DNA from: AP-15 sp035538335
GTDB taxonomy: Bacteria; Pseudomonadota; Alphaproteobacteria; ATCC43930; CGMCC-115725
Direction of reading: 5' to 3'
Assembly: GCA_035538335.1 (NCBI GenBank)
Contig: DATLKN010000008.1
Coordinates: 190,326 to 254,325, forward strand
Length of the DNA: 64,000 nucleotides
Shown here: positions 1 through 9,765 of the stretch, in pieces
Numbering within the stretch: position 1 is the first letter of the stretch
How the letters are laid out: each line of letters starts with the position of its first letter
The notes under the pieces: generated by a model
The model's input: only the letters and a program-made list of their open reading frames with translations
Told to the model about the DNA's origin: nothing
Database searches by the model: none
Position numbers and translations under genes: made by a program

Positions 1-1
1 C

Positions 2-481
2 GCGTGCTGCGGCGCCTGCCTGACGGTGGTCGCGGTCGAGCCCCATGCCTTCACGGTGCAGGCCTCGCGCGAGACCCTGGCGCGGACGACGCTCGGCGGT
101 TGGCGCGAGGGCACACGCGTCAACCTCGAACGCGCGGCCCGGCTCGGCGACGAACTCGGCGGCCATCTCGTGCAGGGGCATGTCGACGGGATCGCGCATA
201 TCGTCGAGCGGCGCGAGGAGGCGGGCTCGGTGCGCTTCCTCTTCGAATTGCCGCCGGGGCTCGCGCGCTATGTCGCGCCGAAGGGCTCGGCCGCCCTCGA
301 CGGCGTCAGCCTGACGGTCAACGAGGTCGAGGGCCGGCGCTTCGGCGTCAACATCATTCCGCACACGCTCGCAGTCACCAATTTCGGCCGCGCGGCCGTC
401 GGGCAGGCGATGAATTTCGAAGCCGACCTGATCGCCCGCTACGTCGCCCGGCTCATCGACCCCAACCTTCGGAACCCATGA
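2..481 (+). CDS. ribE: Riboflavin synthase alpha chain (5' truncated by window edge)
   Basis: Riboflavin synthase converts two molecules of 6,7-dimethyl-8-ribityllumazine to riboflavin plus the pyrimidine precursor in the cytosol. The frame is open from base 2 and begins inside the first lumazine-binding barrel, at CCGACLTV, so the N-terminus lies outside the window. GHLVQGHVDG and the second-barrel motif DGVSLTVNEVE are family signatures, and the C-terminus is a normal length. The stop overlaps the ribH start as ATGA at 478-481, so the two genes are translationally coupled. Identification is secure; only the 5' end is missing. Confidence 0.95.
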   Translation, partial: ACCGACLTVVAVEPHAFTVQASRETLARTTLGGWREGTRVNLERAARLGDELGGHLVQGHVDGIAHIVERREEAGSVRFLFELPPGLARYVAPKGSAALDGVSLTVNEVEGRRFGVNIIPHTLAVTNFGRAAVGQAMNFEADLIARYVARLIDPNLRNP

Positions 482-924
482 TGCGACCGCCGCACGTCCT
501 CCTCGTCGAGGCTCCCTTCTACCCGCATATCACGCAGGCCCTGCGGCAAGGCGCCGAGCGGGCGCTCGCCGCCGCCGGCGCCACCTTCGAGGCGGTCTCG
601 GTGACCGGCGCCTTCGAGGTGCCGGGCGCCATCGCCTTTGCGGCGCGGGCGAGCGGGCGTTTCGACGGCTTCGTCGCGCTCGCCTGCGTGATCCGCGGCG
701 AGACGACGCATTACGACCATATCTGCGCCGAGACCGCGCGCGCCTTGCAGGATCTCGCGGTGCGCGACGGGCTCGCCGTCGGCTTCGGCGTCCTCACTTG
801 CGAGAACGAGGCGCAGGCGCTTGTGCGCTCTTCGCCCGAGGGCCGCGACCAGGGCGGCCGGGCGGTCGCCGCCTGCCTCGCGATGGTCGAGTTGAAGCGC
901 CGCTTTCAGGGCGAGGGCGGATGA
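478..924 (+). CDS. ribH: 6,7-dimethyl-8-ribityllumazine synthase
   Basis: Lumazine synthase condenses the ribitylamino-uracil with 3,4-dihydroxybutanone phosphate, the step before riboflavin synthase. The product is 148 residues, normal for the family. Visible motifs are GAFEVPGAI (substrate pocket) and IRGETTHYDHIC, which contains the catalytic histidine region. The start is the first ATG of the pair at 478, inside the ribE stop codon. The stop overlaps the nusB start as ATGA at 921-924, giving a tightly coupled ribE-ribH-nusB operon, a common alphaproteobacterial arrangement. Confidence 0.96.
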   Translation: MMRPPHVLLVEAPFYPHITQALRQGAERALAAAGATFEAVSVTGAFEVPGAIAFAARASGRFDGFVALACVIRGETTHYDHICAETARALQDLAVRDGLAVGFGVLTCENEAQALVRSSPEGRDQGGRAVAACLAMVELKRRFQGEGG

Positions 925-1418
925 CCGCCGAGCTTGCCGCTCCGGCCCAGGCGAAGCCGCGGCGCGGCGGCAGCCGGCGCCGCAGCATGGCCCGTCTCGC
1001 CGCGGTGCAGGCGCTCTACCAGCTCGAACTCAACCCGAGCCTCGAGGCCGAGGGCGTGGTGCGCGAGTTCGCCCGCCACCGTCTCGGCCGCGAGATCGAC
1101 GGCGAGCAGTATGGCGAGGCCGACGCTGAGTTCTTCGCCGACATCGTGCGCGGCGCCTCGGCCGATGCCGAGCGCCTCGACGAGACGATCTCGGCCGCGC
1201 TCAGCGAGGAATGGCCGCTCGACCGCCTCGAAGCCGTGCTGCGCGCGGTCCTGCGCGCCGGCGCCTACGAGCTGGTGCACCGCGCCGACGTGCCGCCGCG
1301 CGTCTCGGTCAGCGAATACACGACGATCGCGCACGCCTTTTTCTCCGGCAAGGAGCCCGGACTGGCGAACGGCGTCCTCGACAGCCTCGCCCGCGCCCTG
1401 CGCCCCGCCGATTTCTGA
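921..1418 (+). CDS. nusB: Transcription antitermination factor NusB
   Basis: NusB binds boxA RNA with S10 (NusE) and supports antitermination, mainly on rRNA operons. The product is 165 residues. After a basic N-terminus come the helical-bundle landmarks ARLAAVQALYQLE near residue 26, EWPLDRLEAVLRAVLRAGAYEL in the middle and VSEYTTIAHAFFSGKEPGLANGVLD near the C-terminus. The ATG overlaps the ribH stop by four bases. It is the last gene of the ribE-ribH-nusB unit; a palindrome pair follows at 1470-1568. Confidence 0.95.
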   Translation: MTAELAAPAQAKPRRGGSRRRSMARLAAVQALYQLELNPSLEAEGVVREFARHRLGREIDGEQYGEADAEFFADIVRGASADAERLDETISAALSEEWPLDRLEAVLRAVLRAGAYELVHRADVPPRVSVSEYTTIAHAFFSGKEPGLANGVLDSLARALRPADF

Positions 1419-1469
1419 TTCCAGACTCGCCGGCCAGGGCCTTGTGCTCACGCTTCTGATTTACAGCCG

Positions 1470-1568
1470 CCCCTTGCCCGGATTTGATCCGGGCATCCAC
1501 GTCTTTATAGCCGTTCCTGCGTATTGCCGAGAGAACCGTGGGTGGCCGGGTCGAGCCCGGCCACGGGG
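1470..1568 (-). repeat. Composite palindrome pair, copy without the GIY-YIG gene
   Basis: Two unlike palindromes sit between nusB and the MFS gene. On the minus strand, 1568-1537 holds GTGGCCGGG and CCCGGCCAC around a 5-base loop. 1501-1470 holds an 8-base stem with a 3-base loop inside CGTGGATGC...GCAAGGGG. The first block is identical over 32 bases to 48219-48250. The second matches 48609-48640 at 27 of 32 positions. At 48 kb the same two blocks flank a GIY-YIG gene; here only about 35 unrelated bases separate them. This copy could also act as a transcription stop for nusB, but it has no T-run. Confidence 0.8.
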
Positions 1569-1577
1569 GTCTTGAGC

Positions 1578-2837
1578 ATGGCCACTCCGCCCCCGCCGGC
1601 AGCTTCGCGAGGCTCCCGGCGCACGGTTCTGTTGCTCTCGGCTTGCCTCGCCCTGGCGATGACCGGCAACAGCATTCTCGGCGTGACGGCGGCGATCGTC
1701 GGCAACATGCTGAGCCTCGACAAGGCGTTCTCGACCCTGCCGGTGGCGTTGCAGATGACCGGCACGATGTCGGCGACGATCCCGGCCGCGATGCTGATGG
1801 CGCGGATCGGCCGGCGCGGCGGCTTCTGGACCGGCGCCGCGATCGGCTTTGCCGGCGCCGCGACGGCGGGGCTCGCGATCCTCACGCGGTCGTTTGCCCT
1901 GTTTTGCGCCGGGACATGCCTGCTCGGCGCCTATAACGGCTTTGCCCAGCAATACCGCTTCGCCGCCGCCGAATGCGCGGACGAGGAGTTCCGCTCGAAG
2001 GCCGTCTCGCTGGTGCTGAGCGGCGGCGTCGTCTCGGCGCTTGTCGGCCCGCAGGCCGCGAAGTGGTCGGCCGGCCTCTTCGCCCCGTTCGCGTTCGCCG
2101 GCTGCTACGCGGTGATCGCCTGCCTCGCGCTGACCGCCGCAATCGTCCTCTCTTTCGTGCGCCTGCCGCCGGCGCCGCCGCGCGCCCGGCGAAGCGGCGG
2201 CCGGGGCCTGCGCGAGATCGCGCTGCAACCGCAATTCCTCGCCGCCGCTCTCGCCGGCATGACCGCCTACGGCGCGATGGCGCTCGTCATGACGGCAACT
2301 CCGCTCGCCATGCTGGGCTGCGGTTTCGGCTTTGCCGACGCCGCCTTCATCATCCAATGGCATGCGCTCGGCATGTATGTGCCGAGCTTTTTCACCGGCC
2401 GCTTGATCCACCGCTATGGCGTCACCGCGGTGATGCTGACGGGCGCCCTGCTGCTCGCCGCCTGCGGGTTACTCAACCTGTCGGGGCAGAGCGAGCCGCA
2501 TTTCTGGTCGGCGCTGGTGCTGCTCGGGGTCGGGTGGAATTTCCTCTTCGTCGGGGCGACGACGCTGCTGGGCGCCGCCTACGGCCCGAGCGAACGGGCC
2601 AAGGTGCAGGGCCTCAACGATTTTCTCGTCTTCGGCACGGTCGCGCTGTCGTCCTTTTCGTCGGGCGCGCTGTTGAGCGGGCCGGGCTGGGGCACGATCC
2701 AGTTCGCCGTGCTGCCGCTCGCGGTGTTCGCCGCGGCGGCGGTGCTCCGCCTGCGGTTACGCCCGCCGTCCGCCGCAGGAATACGCCGGGTTGCAGAGCA
2801 GGTGTCCACCATGACAGTGCGGTTGCCTCCGGATTAG
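1578..2837 (+). CDS. MFS transporter
   Basis: A 419-residue integral membrane protein with the twelve-helix pattern of the major facilitator superfamily. The first helix is at about residues 15-37, and MARIGRRGG sits at the loop 2-3 position where the family carries its basic motif. The frame stays open upstream to 1524, but those residues are translation of the palindromic repeat, so I take the ATG at 1578. No substrate-specific motif is recognised, and neither neighbour (nusB, hppA) suggests one. A hairpin with a T-run follows at 2865-2899. Confidence 0.85.
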   Translation: MATPPPPAASRGSRRTVLLLSACLALAMTGNSILGVTAAIVGNMLSLDKAFSTLPVALQMTGTMSATIPAAMLMARIGRRGGFWTGAAIGFAGAATAGLAILTRSFALFCAGTCLLGAYNGFAQQYRFAAAECADEEFRSKAVSLVLSGGVVSALVGPQAAKWSAGLFAPFAFAGCYAVIACLALTAAIVLSFVRLPPAPPRARRSGGRGLREIALQPQFLAAALAGMTAYGAMALVMTATPLAMLGCGFGFADAAFIIQWHALGMYVPSFFTGRLIHRYGVTAVMLTGALLLAACGLLNLSGQSEPHFWSALVLLGVGWNFLFVGATTLLGAAYGPSERAKVQGLNDFLVFGTVALSSFSSGALLSGPGWGTIQFAVLPLAVFAAAAVLRLRLRPPSAAGIRRVAEQVSTMTVRLPPD

Positions 2838-2864
2838 GCTTCTGGCATGTTTCGCGGGCTCTGA

Positions 2865-2899
2865 CCTGCTCCCGCTTCGCGGCTGGAGCAGGCATTTTT
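2865..2899 (+). terminator. Rho-independent terminator after the MFS gene
   Basis: CCTGCTCC at 2865-2872 pairs with GGAGCAGG at 2885-2892 across a 12-base loop that can itself pair (CGCTTCGCG). CA then five Ts follow. It lies 28 bases after the MFS stop and just upstream of hppA, so it should separate the two transcripts unless it serves as an hppA leader structure. Confidence 0.6.
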
Positions 2900-2912
2900 A
2901 TCCTCCAGGGGA

Positions 2913-5018
<2,106 letters not shown>

Positions 5019-5078
5019 GGGCCGGTTTCCCACGCGGAGCGCTCCGCCGGCGAGCAATCGACGGAAGGAAACCAGAGG

Positions 5079-5819
5079 GTGAACGGGCTGTCGGCGATCG
5101 CCTTATTGACGAGCTTCGGCGCCGGCCTCGTCTCGTTCCTCTCGCCCTGCGTGCTGCCGCTGGTTCCGGGCTATGTGTCCTATCTGGCTGGCGACGCGCT
5201 CGGTGCCGCCGGCGGGACGCGGGCCCAGAGAGCAAGGCTCGCGGCATTGCGCCTCAGCCTATGTTTCGTGCTCGGCTTCTCGACCGTCTTCGTCATCCTC
5301 GGGGCGAGCGCCACCTCGCTCGGCCGGCTGTTGTTGTCCTACCGCTACGACGCCGACCTTGCCGCCGGGGCGGTCGTCGTCCTCTTCGGGCTCGTCATGA
5401 TGGGCCTCGCCAATCTCGCGTGGCTGCAACGGGAGTTCCGCTTCCATCTCGATCTGCCGGGTGGGCGTCCCGTCGCCGCCTATGTCGTCGGCGCCGCTTT
5501 CGCATTCGGCTGGACCCCGTGCATCGGCCCGATCCTCGGCGCGATCCTGACGACGACCGCCGTCTCGGCGACGGTGCCGCAAGGCATCGTGCTCTTGAGC
5601 CTCTATTCGCTCGGCCTCGGGCTGCCGTTTCTCGCCGCGGCGGTGTTCACCGATAGCCTGATGAAACGCTTGCGCGGCTTCGGCCGGCTCGGGCGCTTGT
5701 TGCAGTTCGGCGCCGGCTTGATTGTCGTCGGGGTCGGGGTGGCGATGCTGACCGGCGAGTTAACGAGACTTTCATACTGGCTGCTCGATACCTTCCCGAT
5801 CCTCGCCAAGCTCGGCTGA
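5079..5819 (+). CDS. ccdA: CcdA-type thiol-disulfide membrane transporter
   Basis: CcdA-family proteins carry reducing equivalents from cytosolic thioredoxin to periplasmic thioredoxin-like proteins. The 246-residue protein has six hydrophobic segments and the two expected membrane cysteines, in SFLSPCVLPLVPGY (first segment) and FGWTPCIGPIL (fourth). The GTG start follows a GGAAGGAAA ribosome site. The next gene starts 10 bases downstream and encodes a Tat-type Cys protein. Two WCxxC thioredoxins lie on the opposite strand close by and are its likely partners. Its role here may be cytochrome c maturation or a dedicated metal/thiol pathway; the context favours the latter. Confidence 0.92.
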   Translation: MNGLSAIALLTSFGAGLVSFLSPCVLPLVPGYVSYLAGDALGAAGGTRAQRARLAALRLSLCFVLGFSTVFVILGASATSLGRLLLSYRYDADLAAGAVVVLFGLVMMGLANLAWLQREFRFHLDLPGGRPVAAYVVGAAFAFGWTPCIGPILGAILTTTAVSATVPQGIVLLSLYSLGLGLPFLAAAVFTDSLMKRLRGFGRLGRLLQFGAGLIVVGVGVAMLTGELTRLSYWLLDTFPILAKLG

Positions 5820-5829
5820 GGGGGTGGCA

Positions 5830-6732
5830 ATGGGCTTTCCGTCCCGACCGGCATCCGAGGTGCACCGCGGCCCGACGCGCCGCCGCCTCGTCCTTTCCGC
5901 CGCTGCGCTCGGGATTTCCGGCTTCCCCTGGGCAGCCCCAAAAGTGCGCAACGGCGGCCCGGGGGCGGAGGTTTATCAAGAAATCATGCCCGAGAAGGGC
6001 GTCGATACCGGGCTCATATTCGGCGACGCAATCCCGAGACTGATCGCGGCCGGCGCGCTCGACCCGGATAAGCTGCGTGCCCTGGGCGACGGCCTGCCGC
6101 CTTGGGTCGAGCGGCTCTTTGCGGCGCCGTCCGAGACGCCGATCGTCTTCACGCGCGAGCGCGCGCCCTATCTCGTCAACCTCTTGTGGCCGATCGGCCT
6201 TTCGAACCGGGCGGCGTTCGATCGCCGGAGCCCGATCGACAACCTCCGCCTGCCGAGCTATGCCGGCACCGGCGGCTGGACGCTCGGCCGTGCGGCGAAC
6301 GGCTATGTCTATTTCGATGCCGTCGAGGCCGTTGCGATGACGCCTCGACAGGCGGCATTGGCGCTCGACGTCGCAAGCAACTCGTTCCGCCCGTGCTGCG
6401 ACAACAGCACCTTCTTCCAGGACTGCAACCATGGTTCGGCCCTGTTGGGCCTGATCGAGCTCGCCGCCTCCCAGGGGGCGGCTGCGGAGAGGATCTACGG
6501 CATTGCGCTCACGGCCAACGCGTATTGGTTTCCCCGGGAGTATGCGAAGACCGCCCTCTATTGCCGGTATTTCGAGGGCCTCCCGTGGACGGCCGTCCCG
6601 GCGCGGCTCATCCTCGGCGCGGCCTATTCCTCGCTCGACGGCTGGCGGCGGAATGTCGAGGCGCCGCTGCGGCGGGCGAAGATCCGCCTCCCCGCCGATC
6701 CGCAGGCGCCGCGGCCGGCGTGCGGGATCTGA
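5830..6732 (+). CDS. Tat-exported Cys-motif protein of unknown function
   Basis: A 300-residue protein co-transcribed with ccdA, 10 bases apart. It begins with a twin-arginine-like leader (TRRRLVLSAAALG), so periplasmic export of a folded or cofactor-bearing protein is inferred. The striking element is CCDNSTFFQDCNHG at about residue 185: three Cys plus His within 13 residues, a probable metal or redox site. I do not recognise a named domain. An in-frame GTG at 5824 exists, but the ATG at 5830 is better placed after GAGGGGG. Coupling to CcdA suggests its cysteines are kept reduced by that carrier. Confidence 0.75.
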   Translation: MGFPSRPASEVHRGPTRRRLVLSAAALGISGFPWAAPKVRNGGPGAEVYQEIMPEKGVDTGLIFGDAIPRLIAAGALDPDKLRALGDGLPPWVERLFAAPSETPIVFTRERAPYLVNLLWPIGLSNRAAFDRRSPIDNLRLPSYAGTGGWTLGRAANGYVYFDAVEAVAMTPRQAALALDVASNSFRPCCDNSTFFQDCNHGSALLGLIELAASQGAAAERIYGIALTANAYWFPREYAKTALYCRYFEGLPWTAVPARLILGAAYSSLDGWRRNVEAPLRRAKIRLPADPQAPRPACGI

Positions 6733-6763
6733 ACCCGCATGGCGGCGGCACCCCGAAGCCGGG

Positions 6764-6877
6764 CTACTTTTTGGAAAAGAAGAGGTATTTGACGAGCGCG
6801 GCAGCCGCGAGCAGCAGCAATAGGATGACGAGGAGCCAAACGAGCCCCATTCCCCACATCATCGACCCTCCCATCAT
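6764..6877 (-). CDS. 37-residue single-helix membrane protein
   Basis: The small protein starts MMGGSMMWGMG, has one Leu/Ala-rich transmembrane segment at about residues 11-30 and a short basic tail ending FFSKK. The ribosome site GGAGGAGG just upstream of 6877 is the strongest in the area and supports real translation. Met-rich N-termini of this kind occur in small proteins near copper-handling genes; that link is inference. It is 68 bases after the cupredoxin gene on the same strand and converges with the Tat protein gene. Confidence 0.7.
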   Translation of the reverse strand: MMGGSMMWGMGLVWLLVILLLLLAAAALVKYLFFSKK

Positions 6878-6945
6878 CCCGCTGCCTCCTCCCGCCGGCC
6901 GCACTCTCTCCGCGACGTTTCGTCCGCGCCTGACGCAGGCTCGTT

Positions 6946-7380
6946 TTATCGCCTGACGATAATGGTTCCCACCATCCCGGCCCAGTCGTGGTCGGCGCAG
7001 TAAAAGCGGTAATGGCCCGCCACCCTCGGAATGACATAGAGATCCCGCGCGCCGCCCGGCGGCACCGCCAGCTGGCTGTCCGCCTCGTTCAGGACCTTTG
7101 CATTGCCGAGCGTGGCGGTCCTGAAAAACCCGGGGGCGGTGAATTCGTGCCATTCCCTGCCGAGGTTGACGAAACGGAGCCGGTAGGGGACGCCGCGCCG
7201 CAGCACGAGCCGGCTCGGCTCGAAGCGGTAATCGGGCATCAGGATGCGGAGATCCGTCGGGTGTGACCAGTCGCTCGCCGCCGCCCGTCCGATCGAGCCG
7301 GGCAGCATGAGGAGGGCGCCGAGAAGGAGCGCCGTCATCCGACCGGCCGAAAGCCGTGGGCGCCTCGCGAAAGCGGTCAC
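6946..7380 (-). CDS. Secreted cupredoxin (plastocyanin-like)
   Basis: A 144-residue periplasmic type 1 copper protein. Copper ligands are visible: His in REWHEFTAPG and the C-x2-H-x4-M arrangement in FYCADHDWAGM near the C-terminus. The N-terminus is basic, then hydrophobic, ending near GRAAASD, consistent with a Sec signal. I chose the GTG at 7380 because it overlaps the upstream TGA (GTGA) and gives a basic n-region. ATG 7338 is an alternative that leaves a short leader. The gene is coupled to the thioredoxin gene upstream, so electron transfer or copper delivery is plausible. Confidence 0.88.
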   Translation of the reverse strand: MTAFARRPRLSAGRMTALLLGALLMLPGSIGRAAASDWSHPTDLRILMPDYRFEPSRLVLRRGVPYRLRFVNLGREWHEFTAPGFFRTATLGNAKVLNEADSQLAVPPGGARDLYVIPRVAGHYRFYCADHDWAGMVGTIIVRR

Positions 7381-8015
7381 GAGCCGCTCCTCCGCCCGGT
7401 TCCGGAAAGGCCGAGATGCCTGCGCAGAATCCCGATTATCTGCGGGCTGTCCCAATCCGCCGGGCCGATCTTGCGCCCGACTTCGTGCCCGTCGCGGTCG
7501 AGCAGCAGCGTTATGGGAATGCCCGGCGCATCGATTTGGTCCGCCGCCTCGCCGGACGGGTCGACATAGACGCCGAGCGCCTCGAGACCGAGTTGCCGGT
7601 AGAACCGCCGGACCGCCGCCGCCCCTCGCCGGTCGATCGAGAGCGGCAGGACGAGGAGCGTGGATTTGTCGAACGCCTGCTGCAGCCGGTCGAGAGTCGG
7701 CATCTCCTTGCGGCAGGGGACGCACCAGGTCGCCCAGATATTGAGCACGATCGGGGGTCCGCGGAAATCGGCGAGCGACAGCGCGCGCCCTTCCCCGTCG
7801 GTGAAGCGGAGATTCGGGACCGCGCGCAGCTCGGTCCAGAACGAGAGCCGGAAGAGGTCGGAGGCGGCCGGGCTCTGCGGTGTTCCGTCGCCGACCGGTG
7901 CGCGCGCGACATGATAGGCGCCGGCGCCCGCCAGCACCGCGGCCAGCACCAGGGCCGCGGCGGCCGCCCAATGCCTGCCGCGCCGAGGCCGATCCGGCGT
8001 TGGCGTTGCGTCCAT
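7377..8015 (-). CDS. Membrane-anchored TlpA/ResA-type thioredoxin, WCVPC
   Basis: A 212-residue periplasmic thiol-disulfide reductase candidate. A basic N-terminus precedes one transmembrane helix at about residues 16-34; the thioredoxin fold follows, with the active site WCVPC at 97-101 and a cis-proline region at APGIPITLLLD. The ATG lies 2 bases after the stop of the second thioredoxin gene upstream. Proteins of this family reduce apocytochrome or metal-site cysteines using electrons from CcdA, which is encoded 1.5 kb away on the other strand. Confidence 0.88.
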   Translation of the reverse strand: MDATPTPDRPRRGRHWAAAAALVLAAVLAGAGAYHVARAPVGDGTPQSPAASDLFRLSFWTELRAVPNLRFTDGEGRALSLADFRGPPIVLNIWATWCVPCRKEMPTLDRLQQAFDKSTLLVLPLSIDRRGAAAVRRFYRQLGLEALGVYVDPSGEAADQIDAPGIPITLLLDRDGHEVGRKIGPADWDSPQIIGILRRHLGLSGTGRRSGS

Positions 8016-8017
8016 CG

Positions 8018-8638
8018 TCAGCGAGCCCCTTCCTTCGCTTCCGGCCGGGGCGCCCGCAGGCGCTGGATCAGCGGCAAAATCGTGCGGTCCAGCACCTCCG
8101 GCGTGATCGGGCCGATTTCTTTGAAGGCGATGCGGCCCCGGCGATCGACGACGAAGGTCTCGGGCACGCCATAGACGCCCCAGTCGATCGCGACGCGCCC
8201 GTCGAGGTCGGCGCCGGCGCGGGCGTAGGGGTCGCCCATCCTCGCGAGCCAGCGCATCGCGTCATCCGGCTTGTCCTTGTAATCGATGCCGTAGATCGGC
8301 ACGGCCCCTTCCGCCTTCAGCCGCATCAGCAGGGGATGCTCCTCGCGGCAGGAGACGCACCACGAGGCGAAGACGTTGACGAGCGAGACTTTGCCGCGAA
8401 GATCGGCCGAGGAGAGCCCGCGCGAACGCCCCTCGACCGGCGGCAGTTTGAACGTCGGCGCCGGCTTGCCGATCAGCGGCGACGGCACGAGGCCCGGATT
8501 GAGGCGCAGGCCAAAGCTGAAGGCTGCAAACACCCCGACAAAGAGCATGAGCGGGACCAGCAGCGCCGGCTGGAACCGGCGCGCCGGCCCGCCTCTCCCG
8601 GCAGCGGAAGGCTGCCGATCTGTGTAATCTTCGCTCAC
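8018..8638 (-). CDS. DsbE/CcmG-like membrane-anchored thioredoxin, WCVSC
   Basis: A 206-residue paralogue of the neighbouring thioredoxin. It has a transmembrane anchor at about residues 24-44, then the CcmG-like IGKPAPTFKLP and ASWCVSC, with the redox pair C94/C97. GVYGVPETFVVDRRGRI supplies the cis-proline loop typical of CcmG. The start is GTG at 8638 inside the upstream TGA (GTGA). No other cytochrome c maturation gene (ccmA-F, H) is present, so I infer a role in this metal/thiol cluster rather than general cytochrome biogenesis. Confidence 0.87.
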   Translation of the reverse strand: MSEDYTDRQPSAAGRGGPARRFQPALLVPLMLFVGVFAAFSFGLRLNPGLVPSPLIGKPAPTFKLPPVEGRSRGLSSADLRGKVSLVNVFASWCVSCREEHPLLMRLKAEGAVPIYGIDYKDKPDDAMRWLARMGDPYARAGADLDGRVAIDWGVYGVPETFVVDRRGRIAFKEIGPITPEVLDRTILPLIQRLRAPRPEAKEGAR

Positions 8639-9183
8639 CCCGTGCCGCCGCAGCCGTCCGAGAGGTTCCACACCTCGGTCACCTGCGGGCCGGTAAAGCC
8701 GCGGTCGCGGATCAACAGCTTGGCGAGGCCGCCATAGGCATGCCAGCGCCAGCATTTGCAGCAGCACGGGCCCTTCTCTGCGGAATGCCGCATCGCGTAG
8801 GTGTAGGCTGCCTGCTGCACGGCGGCGAGCTTGATGCCGTAGGCGGCGAGCATCTTTTTCGCGAGACCCGCGTCGATGTCGTAGGGGTCGGGGGGTATCT
8901 CCGGCACCTTGGCGTATTTTCTGAGGCCCTCGACCTGCCGGATATAGCGCTGCAGCACCATCGGGCTGCAGCACGACCCTTGCAGGCGCGCGCCCGCCGG
9001 CATCGAGGCGATCGAATCCATGAAGGATTGCGAGCACGAGGAATTGCCGTGCGTGCTCAAATAGGCAAAGCGCGCCGCGAGGCCGCCGTGTGCCATCGGA
9101 TCTTTCCCGGCCGCGCCCGCCCGAGACGGCCCCGAGGCGAACACCGCCAGGACCGCGAATGCCGTTGCCAACCCTCGTCTCAT
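8635..9183 (-). CDS. Cys-rich secreted protein with CCCKCWRW motif
   Basis: A 182-residue protein with a Sec signal (MRRGLATAFAVLAV, cleavage near GAAG). It carries ten cysteines in clusters: SSCSQ, GSCCSP, GPCCCKCWRW and SDGCGG. The C-terminal half resembles PCYCGC-type proteins in having a Pro-Cys cluster followed by a helical segment, but I cannot confirm membership. The cluster spacing suggests binding of a soft metal such as Cu+ or a redox function served by the co-transcribed thioredoxins. It overlaps the next gene by four bases. Confidence 0.75.
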   Translation of the reverse strand: MRRGLATAFAVLAVFASGPSRAGAAGKDPMAHGGLAARFAYLSTHGNSSCSQSFMDSIASMPAGARLQGSCCSPMVLQRYIRQVEGLRKYAKVPEIPPDPYDIDAGLAKKMLAAYGIKLAAVQQAAYTYAMRHSAEKGPCCCKCWRWHAYGGLAKLLIRDRGFTGPQVTEVWNLSDGCGGTG

Positions 9184-9207
9184 CGCAGATTCTCCTTGCC
9201 CTCTCGG

Positions 9208-9750
9208 TCATCGCATCATGTTGCGCATCATCGCCGGCATGCCGTCGCGCACGAAACCGTCGAGCTCGCGGGCATGCGCGCGGATGACCGCGACCATCGC
9301 CGGGTCGTCGCTGGTCTCGGTCACCGCGACGCCCTTCGGCGTCGCTTCGAGCTTGCGGTGGTAATCCGTGCTGTGCGCGAACATCGCCGGAACGCTGCGG
9401 CTCATCATGTAGGGAAAGCCGCGGTTCTGGTCGAGCCGCTGATACATCTCGCTGACATGCGCCTGGATAAAGCCCGCGGTCTTCGGGTCGTCGGATTCAG
9501 TGACGGCATGGATGCCGTTCGGCAGTTCGGTGACGGTGCGGCGAATCTGCTTGTGGCGTTCGAAGAGCTCCATGCCGGTGCGCATCGGCCCCATCATGTT
9601 GCCCGGCGACATCATCTCGCGCATGCCGCCGCCCATCATCCCGCCGGATGGCGGCGCAGCCGCAGCCGAGAGTGGGCGCGAGCCGAAGAGACGCGCGGCG
9701 GCGGCCGCGGCAGCGAGGCAGACCAGCTGGATCAGCGGGCGGCGTTGCAT
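9208..9750 (-). CDS. Met-rich secreted protein with a duplicated motif
   Basis: A 180-residue protein with a signal segment (first about 30 residues), a Met/Gly-rich stretch (GGMMGGGMREMMSPGNMMGP) and two copies of a roughly 35-residue unit. The units are led by PNGIHAVTESDDP and by PKGVAVTETSDDP, and each continues into an IxAH-containing helix. The C-terminus is again Met-rich (MPAMMRNMMR). Met clusters favour Cu+ binding, which is inference. It sits between the DUF411 and Cys-rich genes with gaps of 15 and 24 bases, so it belongs to the same operon. No named family is recognised. Confidence 0.72.
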   Translation of the reverse strand: MQRRPLIQLVCLAAAAAAARLFGSRPLSAAAAPPSGGMMGGGMREMMSPGNMMGPMRTGMELFERHKQIRRTVTELPNGIHAVTESDDPKTAGFIQAHVSEMYQRLDQNRGFPYMMSRSVPAMFAHSTDYHRKLEATPKGVAVTETSDDPAMVAVIRAHARELDGFVRDGMPAMMRNMMR

Positions 9751-9765
9751 GTTCCTGCTCCACCA

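Noticed and set aside
1524..1577. N-terminal extension of the MFS gene (starts MPREPWVAGS)
   Set aside because: It is translation of the palindromic repeat; the membrane protein begins at 1578. The extensions at 41023 (MDTGFRRYE) and 21012 (MRGRVRVG) were rejected for the same reason.
5034..5047. Perfect 14-base palindrome GCGGAGCGCTCCGC between hppA and ccdA
   Set aside because: No T-run follows, no second copy was noticed, and it is within chance expectation at this GC content.
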